Virus record (IMG/VR): IMGVR_UViG_3300009420_001223
Coordinates: 1 to 20,422 of that record
Reading direction: 5' to 3' (one strand)
DNA length: 20,422 nucleotides
Source of the DNA: a virus
Part shown: piece by piece, positions 7,638 to 14,669 of the stretch
Numbering within the stretch: position 1 is the first letter of the stretch
Layout of the letters: each line of letters begins with the position of its first letter
Notes under the pieces: generated by a model
Told to the model about the DNA's origin: nothing
Databases searched by the model: none
Seen by the model: the letters and a program-made list of their open reading frames with translations, nothing else
Made by a program: the position numbers and the translations under genes

Positions 7638-8365
7638 ATTCTTATCATCTTAATAATGTATTCGCCCAAATCTATCTCATACCAGTTTACTCTTGTTGTT
7701 ATTGCACTTGGATTTTGATGATGATTGTTATGTAGACCATTTGCAATAAGTGGTATGTTTATATTTACTGAATTATCATTAGTATTAAAGTTTCTATATC
7801 CCCATTTATGACATACAGTATTTACTATACCTGAAATATGCCATTGATAATATATTGGTATTAATACAAAGCACAATGTAAACATAGGACTAATCACTGC
7901 AAGTGGTATAAACAATGCGAACCATATTTTAAAGTAGTGTTCTGACTGTATATTAAAATGTTTCTTTTTAAGTAGTTTTCTAACACTTAATATATCTCTA
8001 GATGTTGTATGATAATCATTTATGTTTAACCATAGATAGTTTCTCCAACCATCTGACGCTGGGTGTGAATCGCCTTCTTTATCAGAATGTCTATGATGTT
8101 TTTTGTGATAGGCTGCATGTGTTGTTGCAGGACCAAATGTACATAGTGTACTAGTATATAATATAAATGTTTCTACATAGTGATTTAATTTAAATGCATT
8201 GTGGCAACAATATCTGTGCATAAAACATTCAAGTAATGTAAGGGCAAAAAATGTTATACCCAATGCAATAACTAAACCCCATGCCCAAGTAAATTCATTC
8301 CAATAGTAATATATACCAAAGAAGGTTAGTATTTGACATGCATATTGTAGTGAAAATATTTTCAT
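7634..8365 (-). CDS. Membrane fatty-acid desaturase-like protein, GDSHPASDGW subtype, copy 2
   Basis: This 243-aa membrane protein has intact boxes HRYCCH (50-55), HKKHH (87-91) and HNNHH (212-216). The last box sits in LHNNHHQNPS, close to the HNNHH of delta-9 acyl-lipid desaturases, and is preceded by KWGYRNF and DNSVN as in that group. It is clearly a tandem duplicate of the gene at 8362-9111. Both share GDSHPASDGW after box 2 and the C-terminus GEYIIKMIRI. A 20-base identity (7635-7654 and 8363-8382) covers the 3' ends of both copies, including the start of the next gene. The start codon overlaps the upstream TGA (ATGA). Confidence 0.87.
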   Translation of the reverse strand: MKIFSLQYACQILTFFGIYYYWNEFTWAWGLVIALGITFFALTLLECFMHRYCCHNAFKLNHYVETFILYTSTLCTFGPATTHAAYHKKHHRHSDKEGDSHPASDGWRNYLWLNINDYHTTSRDILSVRKLLKKKHFNIQSEHYFKIWFALFIPLAVISPMFTLCFVLIPIYYQWHISGIVNTVCHKWGYRNFNTNDNSVNINIPLIANGLHNNHHQNPSAITTRVNWYEIDLGEYIIKMIRI

Positions 8366-9111
8366 ATTCTTATCATCTTAATTATATATTCGCCTATATC
8401 TATTTCATACCAATGTACTCTAGTAGTTATAGAGCTGGGATTCTTGTGATGATTGTTATGTAATGTTGAACAACTAAATGGAAATATATTTATATTTACT
8501 GAAGTATCTTTTGTATCAAAATTTCTATATCCCCACTTTAAAGTATGACATAAAACATTTATAATACCAGCGATATGAAATGTAAATACAGCAGGTATTA
8601 GTAATATACACAATGTATAGAATGGACTAATTACCATAGCAGTCATAATACTAATAACATATATTATAAAAAAGTTTTCATATTGTATTCTATAATGTTT
8701 ATTTTTTAATAATCTTTTTACTGTATGACTGCTTATCATATTATTTTTATATGTATCATACCAAAACCATGTTTTCCAACCATCACTAGCAGGATGTGAA
8801 TCGCCGTCTATGTCTGGATATTTGTGATGTGTTATGTGATTGGGTGCCCAAACTAATATGGGTGGGTGTAATGTAAATGTACTACAGTATATCAAAAATG
8901 TTTCCATGCCCTTGTTTAATTTATATGCCATGTGAGTACAATATCTATGTACAAAACACTCTGCAACTGTTATCGCAAAAAATATTATTGCTAGATTAAT
9001 AATTAAAAAATCTAACCAGATAAATTCTGACCAGTAATAATATATGCCAAAAATTGTGGCAACATGCACTATGAAATTTACTAGTAATAATTTAGACTGT
9101 TGTTTCATCAT
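8362..9111 (-). CDS. Membrane fatty-acid desaturase-like protein, GDSHPASDGW subtype, copy 1
   Basis: This 249-aa membrane protein has boxes HRYCTH (55-60), HITHH (92-96) and HNNHH (218-222). Hydrophobic segments fill about 8-50 and 145-190. The sequence around box 3 (LHNNHHKNPSS) and the preceding KWGYRNF and TSVN segment resemble delta-9 acyl-lipid desaturases. It is the partner of the duplicate at 7634-8365. It overlaps the 3' end of the previous desaturase by 20 bases, the largest overlap in the cluster. A second ATG directly follows the first. Base composition is extreme: bases 8641-8700 hold only 9 G or C. Confidence 0.87.
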   Translation of the reverse strand: MMKQQSKLLLVNFIVHVATIFGIYYYWSEFIWLDFLIINLAIIFFAITVAECFVHRYCTHMAYKLNKGMETFLIYCSTFTLHPPILVWAPNHITHHKYPDIDGDSHPASDGWKTWFWYDTYKNNMISSHTVKRLLKNKHYRIQYENFFIIYVISIMTAMVISPFYTLCILLIPAVFTFHIAGIINVLCHTLKWGYRNFDTKDTSVNINIFPFSCSTLHNNHHKNPSSITTRVHWYEIDIGEYIIKMIRI

Positions 9112-9844
9112 GATATTTGACCTTAGGTTCTCCTATTAATTTTATTATAGTGCCTGAAAAGTCTGGATATGGGTAAGTTGCTGTTGCCCTTCTATGATGT
9201 TCTTTGTGCCAACCTTCACCAGCTAATAAGTATTCAATCCATATTTTGTTTGATACCCCCTCACTAGGTATATGATTGTATACATTAACTATTGCCCCAA
9301 ACAAAACTGCCCAAATTATTGGAAAGAAATATAATGGATATAATAATATAGGATTAATTAGAAATAATAATGTAATATATGCTACATGAAATTTATTATA
9401 ATGTTGATGTACGAATCTCTGTTCTGGATATTTAACTAAAAATCTTTTTGCATATGATAAATCAACGGCATATATGTTAAAAAAGTAACCAAAAAAGACA
9501 GATAGTTTACCCTTGTACTTAGGACTATGAGGGTCTTTATCTGTATCTGAATGTTTGTGATGTCTTAAATGTACACTTGCATATGTAGCTGGTGAACCCA
9601 TGCCACACATTGTAGATTGAAAACACAATACATAATGCCAAAATCTGTTTACTACAAAACTTCTATGAGCCCAATATCTATGTAAACCTACACCGTGTCC
9701 TATAACACCACCTAAGAACCAACCTACGAAGCAAAATATTACCCATAGATATAGAGGCAATACGAATAAACCATATATTGCACATACTATTGATAGACCT
9801 TGATATAAACAAAGTTTACCATTTTCTATTTGATATCTTGTCAT
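9092..9844 (-). CDS. Membrane fatty-acid desaturase-like protein, DPHSP subtype (second in cluster)
   Basis: This 250-aa protein has the boxes closest to textbook delta-9 acyl-CoA desaturases: HRYWAH (55-60), HLRHH (92-96) followed by KHSDTDKDPHSP, and HKEHH (213-217) in GEGWHKEHH. Hydrophobic segments precede box 1 and lie between boxes 2 and 3. It would act at the inner membrane on acyl chains using O2 and reducing power supplied by the host. It is a paralogue of the gene at 6930-7637, but its C-terminus is longer and ends KYHDETTV. The start overlaps the upstream TGA (ATGA). Confidence 0.9.
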   Translation of the reverse strand: MTRYQIENGKLCLYQGLSIVCAIYGLFVLPLYLWVIFCFVGWFLGGVIGHGVGLHRYWAHRSFVVNRFWHYVLCFQSTMCGMGSPATYASVHLRHHKHSDTDKDPHSPKYKGKLSVFFGYFFNIYAVDLSYAKRFLVKYPEQRFVHQHYNKFHVAYITLLFLINPILLYPLYFFPIIWAVLFGAIVNVYNHIPSEGVSNKIWIEYLLAGEGWHKEHHRRATATYPYPDFSGTIIKLIGEPKVKYHDETTV

Positions 9845-10581
9845 TTTGATATAACTCTCATTAAGTAACCTAACATATCATATCTACCACAAATTAATTT
9901 AGAGGGGTTATAATGATGTGTATTTTGATAACTTTCCCCTAAGGTAAATATATTCATTATATGACTATTTATACTATTATCATCTAAATTATGGTCTCTC
10001 CAACCCAATTTAAATGGTTGACCATGACCCAATACACCAACCCCAAAGTGTACACATAATAGATACATTGTGCATGGTAATGCCCACATATAAACTACTA
10101 GTACTGGATTGATTACAAATAGTATTATTATATAAGTAAGTAATATTTTAAAATAATGATTGTGTATAAACATCTGTATAGGGTCTTTCATTAAGTCTTT
10201 TCCTATCATTAAATTAAATGATTTGGTTGGCCAGAATCCGTGAAATCCTGTTAATATTGGTTTGTCTTGTGGGTAGTATGGGTCATCACCCTTAACATCT
10301 GAATACTTATGATGTAATCTGTGTTGTGCTGACCAAGCAATACTACTTCCTAGACCAGAGATTGTACCTAGAAAGATTAAGAAATATTTAAAAGTGTTGC
10401 CTGTTTTAAATTGTTTATGTGATAATAGTTTATGATATCCACCAGATACACCTATTGTAAATAGTACCCACATAAATACTGCAATTTGAATATTTACCCA
10501 AGAAAAGTAATAGTATAAACCAAGTGCTGATATTAAATATGCACTCAACATTACCATCTTCATTTTAAGATATAAATTCAT
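9841..10581 (-). CDS. Membrane fatty-acid desaturase-like protein, DDPYYP subtype (first in cluster)
   Basis: This 246-aa protein starts at the ATG at 10579-10581. A TTG at 10587 would add two residues, and ATGs at 10563 and 10557 are later options. Boxes are HKLLSH (50-55), HRLHH (87-91) and THHYNPS (221-227). The segment after box 2 reads GDDPYYP instead of DPHSP, which sets it apart from its neighbours. A glycine-tryptophan-arginine segment and DDNSINSHI before box 3 resemble the delta-9 lipid desaturase pattern. It heads the five-gene run; the 72 bases upstream are the only gap in the cluster and hold a TATAAATA-like site. Confidence 0.87.
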   Translation of the reverse strand: MNLYLKMKMVMLSAYLISALGLYYYFSWVNIQIAVFMWVLFTIGVSGGYHKLLSHKQFKTGNTFKYFLIFLGTISGLGSSIAWSAQHRLHHKYSDVKGDDPYYPQDKPILTGFHGFWPTKSFNLMIGKDLMKDPIQMFIHNHYFKILLTYIIILFVINPVLVVYMWALPCTMYLLCVHFGVGVLGHGQPFKLGWRDHNLDDNSINSHIMNIFTLGESYQNTHHYNPSKLICGRYDMLGYLMRVISK

Positions 10582-10607
10582 TTTCAACCATGCTTGACAT
10601 TATGTTA

Positions 10608-10615
10608 TATTTATG
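10608..10615 (-). promoter_or_regulatory. Possible variant late promoter ahead of the desaturase cluster
   Basis: On the minus strand this reads CATAAATA, one base from the TATAAATA consensus recognised by gp55-type polymerase. The predicted transcript would begin near 10602 and leave about 20 bases before the ATG at 10581. In an AT-rich gap a one-mismatch match can occur by chance, so this is only a candidate. Confidence 0.3.
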
Positions 10616-10653
10616 TTATTTTAGCTGTGTTCTCCCACCGAGGTTCAGAGTAG

Positions 10654-11061
10654 CTAGTGTTTAGTGCTATCATCAAGGTTATCAAATATATCATTCAACT
10701 TCTTAGATACATCATCATCTAGTTCTTCTCTATCATATGATTCTTGTTTATGTTCAGTCATGGTCGCCTTATCATATCCAGTAGATACATTTATATATGA
10801 GTTGGTCATAGCTTTACCAGCAGATGTGATAGTCATTATCTTATCTTTAGGTATAGAAATAATACAATCATCTGAATATGAAGTCCATTTAATAAGGGCA
10901 ACATAATCTTTAAGACCCATATCTTCCATAGCAGGTATGTATTTTATTTGTAAAGGTTTATCAATTTTAACAAGCGGCGATTTATCATCCAATAATCTTT
11001 CTGGTATTGTACAAACAATATCATCACCATTAACCAATTTTATTATTTTAATTGCTTCCAT
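10654..11061 (-). CDS. Conserved phage protein of Sm-like appearance, function unknown
   Basis: This 135-aa acidic protein begins MEAIKIIKLVNGDDIVCTI, with alternating hydrophobic residues and a 'VNGDDI' turn reminiscent of the first strands of Sm/LSm-like beta-barrels. A long polar, acidic C-terminal tail (about 100-135) follows. It has no cysteine-metal motif and no membrane segment. A strong ribosome-binding site, AAAGGAGAG, lies 4 bases before the ATG and overlaps the uvsW stop. Small proteins downstream of uvsW occur in related marine T4-like phages, to my recollection. The Sm-like idea is a visual impression, and RNA binding is not established. Confidence 0.55.
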   Translation of the reverse strand: MEAIKIIKLVNGDDIVCTIPERLLDDKSPLVKIDKPLQIKYIPAMEDMGLKDYVALIKWTSYSDDCIISIPKDKIMTITSAGKAMTNSYINVSTGYDKATMTEHKQESYDREELDDDVSKKLNDIFDNLDDSTKH

Positions 11062-11072
11062 GTAACTCTCCT

Positions 11073-12539
11073 TTATAACTCGACATTGTGAATGTCATAG
11101 TCAAATCCTTCTTCGTTGTATATATTTATCCTTTCAGTAAAATGCGATAGCGTATAGTTTTGTTCTTCTTGATACGATAGGTCATCAGATATATCATATA
11201 GATGTGCCGTTGATTTGTTATCTTTCAATCGTAGCCCACGACCAATTGATTGTAAGTTTCTTATTCTAGACTTACTTGGACTACTGAATATTATATTGTG
11301 TAGATTACGAATATTTATGCCGGTACTAAATGTACCATAACTTGCAATAATAATAGCATTGTCTGAGGATTCAGTAATACTTCGTATACGCTCTCTTTCT
11401 TCGGTTGCGACACCACCATGGACATAAAATACTTGGTTATCTTCATTGTTTTCTTCAATTAATTCTTTTAAAATTGCACCATGTTTTTCTACATATTGAA
11501 AAAGACACAATGAATTACCTTTTAGCGACAGGCAAAGATTTCTTATATATTTATTCCGTTTTGTATTTGAAACAAGAAAATCCATTTCTTCTTGATATGT
11601 CTTACCTCTAAGAAAGTCTATTGACATCTTATCATGTTTTAAAACTAGACAATGTATTTTAAGTTGCGCTAGATGTTGTTTTTCTTGCAATTCTGTGGTT
11701 GATACTATCTTGTTCACAGCACCAAATAAACCCTCTAAAACGAGTTTGTGTGTCTTGCTATCATCAAGTGTACCTGTAAGACCAATACGATACTTACATT
11801 TCTCTAATCTTGCCATAATTTTAGTTAAAGAAACTGCCTTAAATAAATGTGCCTCATCACCAACGACCATACCAAATTGTTCAAACCATCTCTTATCTTG
11901 TTTATAGATTGATTGCCATGTACTGATATACACTCTTTTATTACTTTCTTTTTCATGCCCTTGATATATTCTATGGACATTCTTTAGACTATCATAACCA
12001 TAGTCTTTAAAATCTTTATATAATTGTTCTACTAGAGAAGTAGTCGGTACTACTATAAGTATCTTATTGTTTTCTTCTTCTTTCAGCCGTAATAGATTAA
12101 AACGAACCATCAGATAAATTATCAGAGATTTTCCCGAGGCCGTAGGCGACAACAATAAACACCTTGATTTAACCATAGAGTAAATAAACGCCGATTTTTG
12201 GTAATCTCTTACTTCAAAAGGTATGTTTAATTTCTTGATGAAACTATCTACTAGTTTTTCATCTACACTGGCGTCCTTAATATCAGTTCTATCTACAATC
12301 TCAACATCATTCTCTTTACACCAGTTAACTAGATACGGATATAGACCAGTATATATTTGACCATTAGTATATGAAAATAACCTGATTTTGCCATCCCATC
12401 TTCTATTTCTAACAGAAGGCATAAATTTTGCACCGGGTACTTCAAAGGTAAAGTGTGAACCTAAATCTCTCCGTACATCTTCATCAGCGTCTACTACTAG
12501 ATGTACATCATTCTTTTTTGTAAGTATTAAGTTTCTCAT
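11073..12539 (-). CDS. uvsW: UvsW superfamily 2 helicase
   Basis: This 488-aa helicase (T4 UvsW is about 500 aa) unwinds branched DNA and R-loops. In T4 it helps switch replication from origin-dependent to recombination-dependent initiation. Motifs appear in order: N-terminal DNA-binding region to about 100, VRDYQ near 110-114 (Q-motif-like), Walker A SPTASGKS at 131-138, VVPTTSLVEQ (164-173), DEAH box at 228-231, TGT at 255-257, and motif VI QSIGRGLR at 430-437. The start overlaps the TGA of the upstream oxygenase gene (ATGA). It lies two genes downstream of uvsY, the usual neighbourhood in marine T4-like phages. Confidence 0.96.
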   Translation of the reverse strand: MRNLILTKKNDVHLVVDADEDVRRDLGSHFTFEVPGAKFMPSVRNRRWDGKIRLFSYTNGQIYTGLYPYLVNWCKENDVEIVDRTDIKDASVDEKLVDSFIKKLNIPFEVRDYQKSAFIYSMVKSRCLLLSPTASGKSLIIYLMVRFNLLRLKEEENNKILIVVPTTSLVEQLYKDFKDYGYDSLKNVHRIYQGHEKESNKRVYISTWQSIYKQDKRWFEQFGMVVGDEAHLFKAVSLTKIMARLEKCKYRIGLTGTLDDSKTHKLVLEGLFGAVNKIVSTTELQEKQHLAQLKIHCLVLKHDKMSIDFLRGKTYQEEMDFLVSNTKRNKYIRNLCLSLKGNSLCLFQYVEKHGAILKELIEENNEDNQVFYVHGGVATEERERIRSITESSDNAIIIASYGTFSTGINIRNLHNIIFSSPSKSRIRNLQSIGRGLRLKDNKSTAHLYDISDDLSYQEEQNYTLSHFTERINIYNEEGFDYDIHNVEL

Positions 12540-13120
12540 ATATTTGCATTTTGTAAATTAAGATGACCACCATAGTGACCTCTTAGTATTATATTCCACG
12601 ATATACTAATTCTAGTATCAGAAGTAGTAGGTACCCAATGTTGCATCCAAGAAGGAAAAATAATGCCCGAACCTTTTACAGCCTTAAAGTCAAATCTAGT
12701 TACATTGTCAATAGTATTTTCAATACAGGTAGGTGATAAAACATGAGCATGAGGTCTAGGGTCAGAAAACTGTAAAGGTGTTCCACCTGTTAAGTAATAA
12801 ACACCAGACAAAATATTATTTGAATGTATGTGTGGCGCATGAGATTGACCTTTAACTAATTTGTTTGCCCACATATTAGTAATCTCTATACTATCATAAC
12901 TATATCTAAGAGTATCAGTCAATATAGTATCAGATGTATCAAGAATAAATTTTGTAAATTGTGGTATATGAATATGTAAATCAGTAATAGTGTTTATCGG
13001 AAAAACATCTGTTCGATATTCAAATCTATCAAATTCTTTATGTACTGTTGATTCTTCTTCTTTAGAAATATCATAACTGAATTCTGTTAGTACAGTAGGA
13101 AAGATTCTATGTGTTTTCAT
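12536..13120 (-). CDS. 2OG-Fe(II) oxygenase-like protein between uvsY and uvsW
   Basis: This 194-aa protein starts at the ATG at 13118-13120, which overlaps the uvsY stop by one base (TAATG). An ATG at 13174 would add 18 residues inside uvsY and is less likely. HAPHIHSNNILSGVYYL (94-110) and FPSWMQHWVPTTSDTR (155-170) match the conserved blocks of the putative 2OG-Fe(II) oxygenase family TIGR02466/PF13759. Likely metal ligands are among His97, His99 and His161, with Arg170 contacting 2-oxoglutarate. Substrates of this family are not known. Its position between two recombination genes suggests early or middle expression. Confidence 0.78.
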   Translation of the reverse strand: MKTHRIFPTVLTEFSYDISKEEESTVHKEFDRFEYRTDVFPINTITDLHIHIPQFTKFILDTSDTILTDTLRYSYDSIEITNMWANKLVKGQSHAPHIHSNNILSGVYYLTGGTPLQFSDPRPHAHVLSPTCIENTIDNVTRFDFKAVKGSGIIFPSWMQHWVPTTSDTRISISWNIILRGHYGGHLNLQNANI

Positions 13121-13548
13121 TAGATAGCACCAGAGGTAAACTTTCTCCATTCTATAGAGTTGCGAATTTGCCAATCTCTATTACTAATTTGTCTAAGCGT
13201 TCTGTCTAAGTAGTTGACAACCGTTTCTAAGTAATCTATTTTTTGTGATGACTTAATTAGTTCTTCATCAGATTCAAGATACTTGTCTACATCTGACTTC
13301 ATTATTTTTAAGCTGAAAGGTTTGTCTTGGTATATCTTTGGACTTGCCTTACCGGTATAGTATTCCCATTTTACTCGTTTAAGTATTTTGTAATCAGATT
13401 CAGCTCTAGTTAATAACAGTTTAAAGTTATTTAGATGTTTAAGATATTTGTTATGAAGTGCCGGTGTTTTTAAAGATTCTAAATCTAGTTCTGCCTCATT
13501 CATTTTGAGGTCTTTATCAACCTGCTCTTGTAGTTCTTCTAATGTCAT
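13120..13548 (-). CDS. uvsY: UvsY recombination mediator
   Basis: This 142-aa protein (T4 UvsY is 137 aa) loads the UvsX recombinase on single-stranded DNA coated with gp32. The N-terminus MTLEELQEQVDKDL parallels T4 MRLEDLQEELKKDV. VKWEYYTGKA (59-68) parallels ARLDYYSGRG. The C-terminal half (LDRTLRQISNRDWQIRNSIE) aligns with the T4 region ALDAIKSRGFAIKHI. It is helical with many charged residues and no membrane segment. A weak ribosome-binding site GGTGA lies 7 bases upstream. It is the first gene after the structural block. Confidence 0.93.
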   Translation of the reverse strand: MTLEELQEQVDKDLKMNEAELDLESLKTPALHNKYLKHLNNFKLLLTRAESDYKILKRVKWEYYTGKASPKIYQDKPFSLKIMKSDVDKYLESDEELIKSSQKIDYLETVVNYLDRTLRQISNRDWQIRNSIEWRKFTSGAI

Positions 13549-13565
13549 AATAAAATCACCGGTTA

Positions 13566-13595
13566 ATTATATAAATTCTAACTATATTTAGTTAG
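13566..13595 (-). promoter_or_regulatory. Stem-loop and TATAAT-like box upstream of uvsY
   Basis: Bases 13578-13584 and 13589-13595 form a perfect 7-bp inverted repeat (CTAACTA / TAGTTAG) with a 4-base loop, just after the stop of the tail-tube-like gene. It could be a weak terminator of the late block. Minus-strand TATAAT at 13566-13571 could be a -10 element for early or middle transcription of uvsY; I see no convincing -35 element. Both are suggestive only. Confidence 0.35.
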
Positions 13596-13598
13596 ATG

Positions 13599-14225
13599 TT
13601 AAGTAGTAGTTTCAGTAGTTCGGGCGGCGCCAACATCTGCAAATTCATATATCAGATAACTAAACGCTACACTACCTGTGAGATATGAAGTATCGCCAGC
13701 TTGTTGGTCGTAAGATAACCCTGATAGTGAAGTAGGATATAAATCTCTAAATCGTACCTCTATCACAGGATTGTTTTTACTTGATAGTATCATTAAAGTG
13801 GCGTCTGAGTATTGAGCACCAACATCAAATCCTATATCATCTACTTTACCTGCTTCTCTACTATTTGCAGTTGCATTGCCTGTAGGAAATCTATCACTAC
13901 CAGCATTAATAAAAGTTTCAAACTGTGTATGACTTTTGGGAAATCCTAGACCGGTTAACCAACCATGTATTTCACGATAGTTCTCTAAGTTTTCATCAAC
14001 CATAAAATCCATATTTAAAGAACCATATGATAGATTATCACCAGGTATTGGTATAGATTTCAGTGGCGTTGCTTGTGAAGTTTCACCCAATGTAATTCCA
14101 GGCACATTAATAGATGTACAGAAAAATTCTACTTTGGGTAGTTTATTAATATTAAACTTAAACTGGGTTGCAGCTGCATAGTCTAGCTTAGTAGGTTGTC
14201 TTGATAATGAGTTTGTTTCGGTCAT
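13599..14225 (-). CDS. T4 gp19-like tail-tube family protein
   Basis: This 208-aa virion protein has the layout of T4-type tail-tube subunits: KFNINKLPKVEFFCTSINVPGI near the N-terminus, IPIPGDNLSYGSLNMDFMVDE in the middle, then EIHGWLTGLGFP, and a C-terminal strand-rich part with DLYPTSLSGLSYD and AFSYLIYEF. These parallel T4 gp19 blocks such as the 'GLWPTNVGELQ' segment. It is longer than T4 gp19 (163 aa). The main gp19 would be expected between gp18 and gp20, upstream of this window. This one may therefore be a second tube-fold protein, for example a gp54-like tube initiator or other baseplate component. Its ATG overlaps the upstream TGA (ATGA). Confidence 0.68.
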   Translation of the reverse strand: MTETNSLSRQPTKLDYAAATQFKFNINKLPKVEFFCTSINVPGITLGETSQATPLKSIPIPGDNLSYGSLNMDFMVDENLENYREIHGWLTGLGFPKSHTQFETFINAGSDRFPTGNATANSREAGKVDDIGFDVGAQYSDATLMILSSKNNPVIEVRFRDLYPTSLSGLSYDQQAGDTSYLTGSVAFSYLIYEFADVGAARTTETTT

Positions 14226-14665
14226 GGGGTAATATCTATTGTAAGTGTATCTAAATTTTCATCAAAATTCACAGTAGAATCACCTATAAAAGAATGGTCA
14301 TCATCAGACCAAGTTAGATATAAATCTAGACTTCCTATTTGTTGTTTGTTATCACTTTCAGATGTTTGTCCTGATTGACTTACCGACCTTCCAGTTCTTG
14401 TTGCAGAAACATAATGAAAAAAATCTTGTGTAGTAAATTGATTATCACCCGATAATCTATGTACATCAGCAGATGATGGAGTAGACTGCTCTATAAGTGG
14501 GTCAAAATTTAATATAGGTATTGTTGTACCCACATCAGTACCTTGTACTGTAACGGATTCAGTAAAAACTATTGTTCTTTTGTATAACCGCATATAATTA
14601 TTTACACCTAATGTAAATAAATCAGTAAAGTGTTCTAATGCTCTGTCTGTAATTGTAATTGCCAT
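14222..14665 (-). CDS. Unknown 147-aa protein, probable virion protein
   Basis: I choose the ATG at 14663-14665 (MAITITDRALEHF); the alternative at 14701 overlaps the previous gene. The protein is rich in Ser, Thr and Asp, with strand-like stretches (SLDLYLTW, TVNFDENLDTLTIDITP) and no cysteine or membrane helix. That look and its position, coupled by ATGA to the tail-tube-like gene, suggest a structural or tail-associated protein. Marine T4-like phages often carry gp3 between gp23 and uvsY, but I cannot confirm that identity. An exact TATAAATA lies 5 bases upstream of the start codon. Confidence 0.6.
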   Translation of the reverse strand: MAITITDRALEHFTDLFTLGVNNYMRLYKRTIVFTESVTVQGTDVGTTIPILNFDPLIEQSTPSSADVHRLSGDNQFTTQDFFHYVSATRTGRSVSQSGQTSESDNKQQIGSLDLYLTWSDDDHSFIGDSTVNFDENLDTLTIDITP

Positions 14666-14669
14666 AGTA

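Noticed and set aside
8487-8494. TATAAATA on the minus strand inside a desaturase gene
   Set aside because: It encodes part of a normal VNIN segment in an extremely AT-rich gene and has no gene start nearby; chance match.
10594-10622. TTGACA with a 17-base spacer on the plus strand
   Set aside because: The -10 (TATTTT) is poor and it points into the antisense of the Sm-like gene and uvsW.
13118-13174. N-terminal extension of the 2OG oxygenase to 13174
   Set aside because: It lies inside uvsY, and the ATG at 13120 overlaps the uvsY stop as TAATG.
14570-14665. N-terminus MAITITDRALEHF resembling IscA/HesB iron-sulfur assembly proteins
   Set aside because: The similarity is limited to about 13 residues and the protein has none of the cysteines needed for Fe-S assembly.
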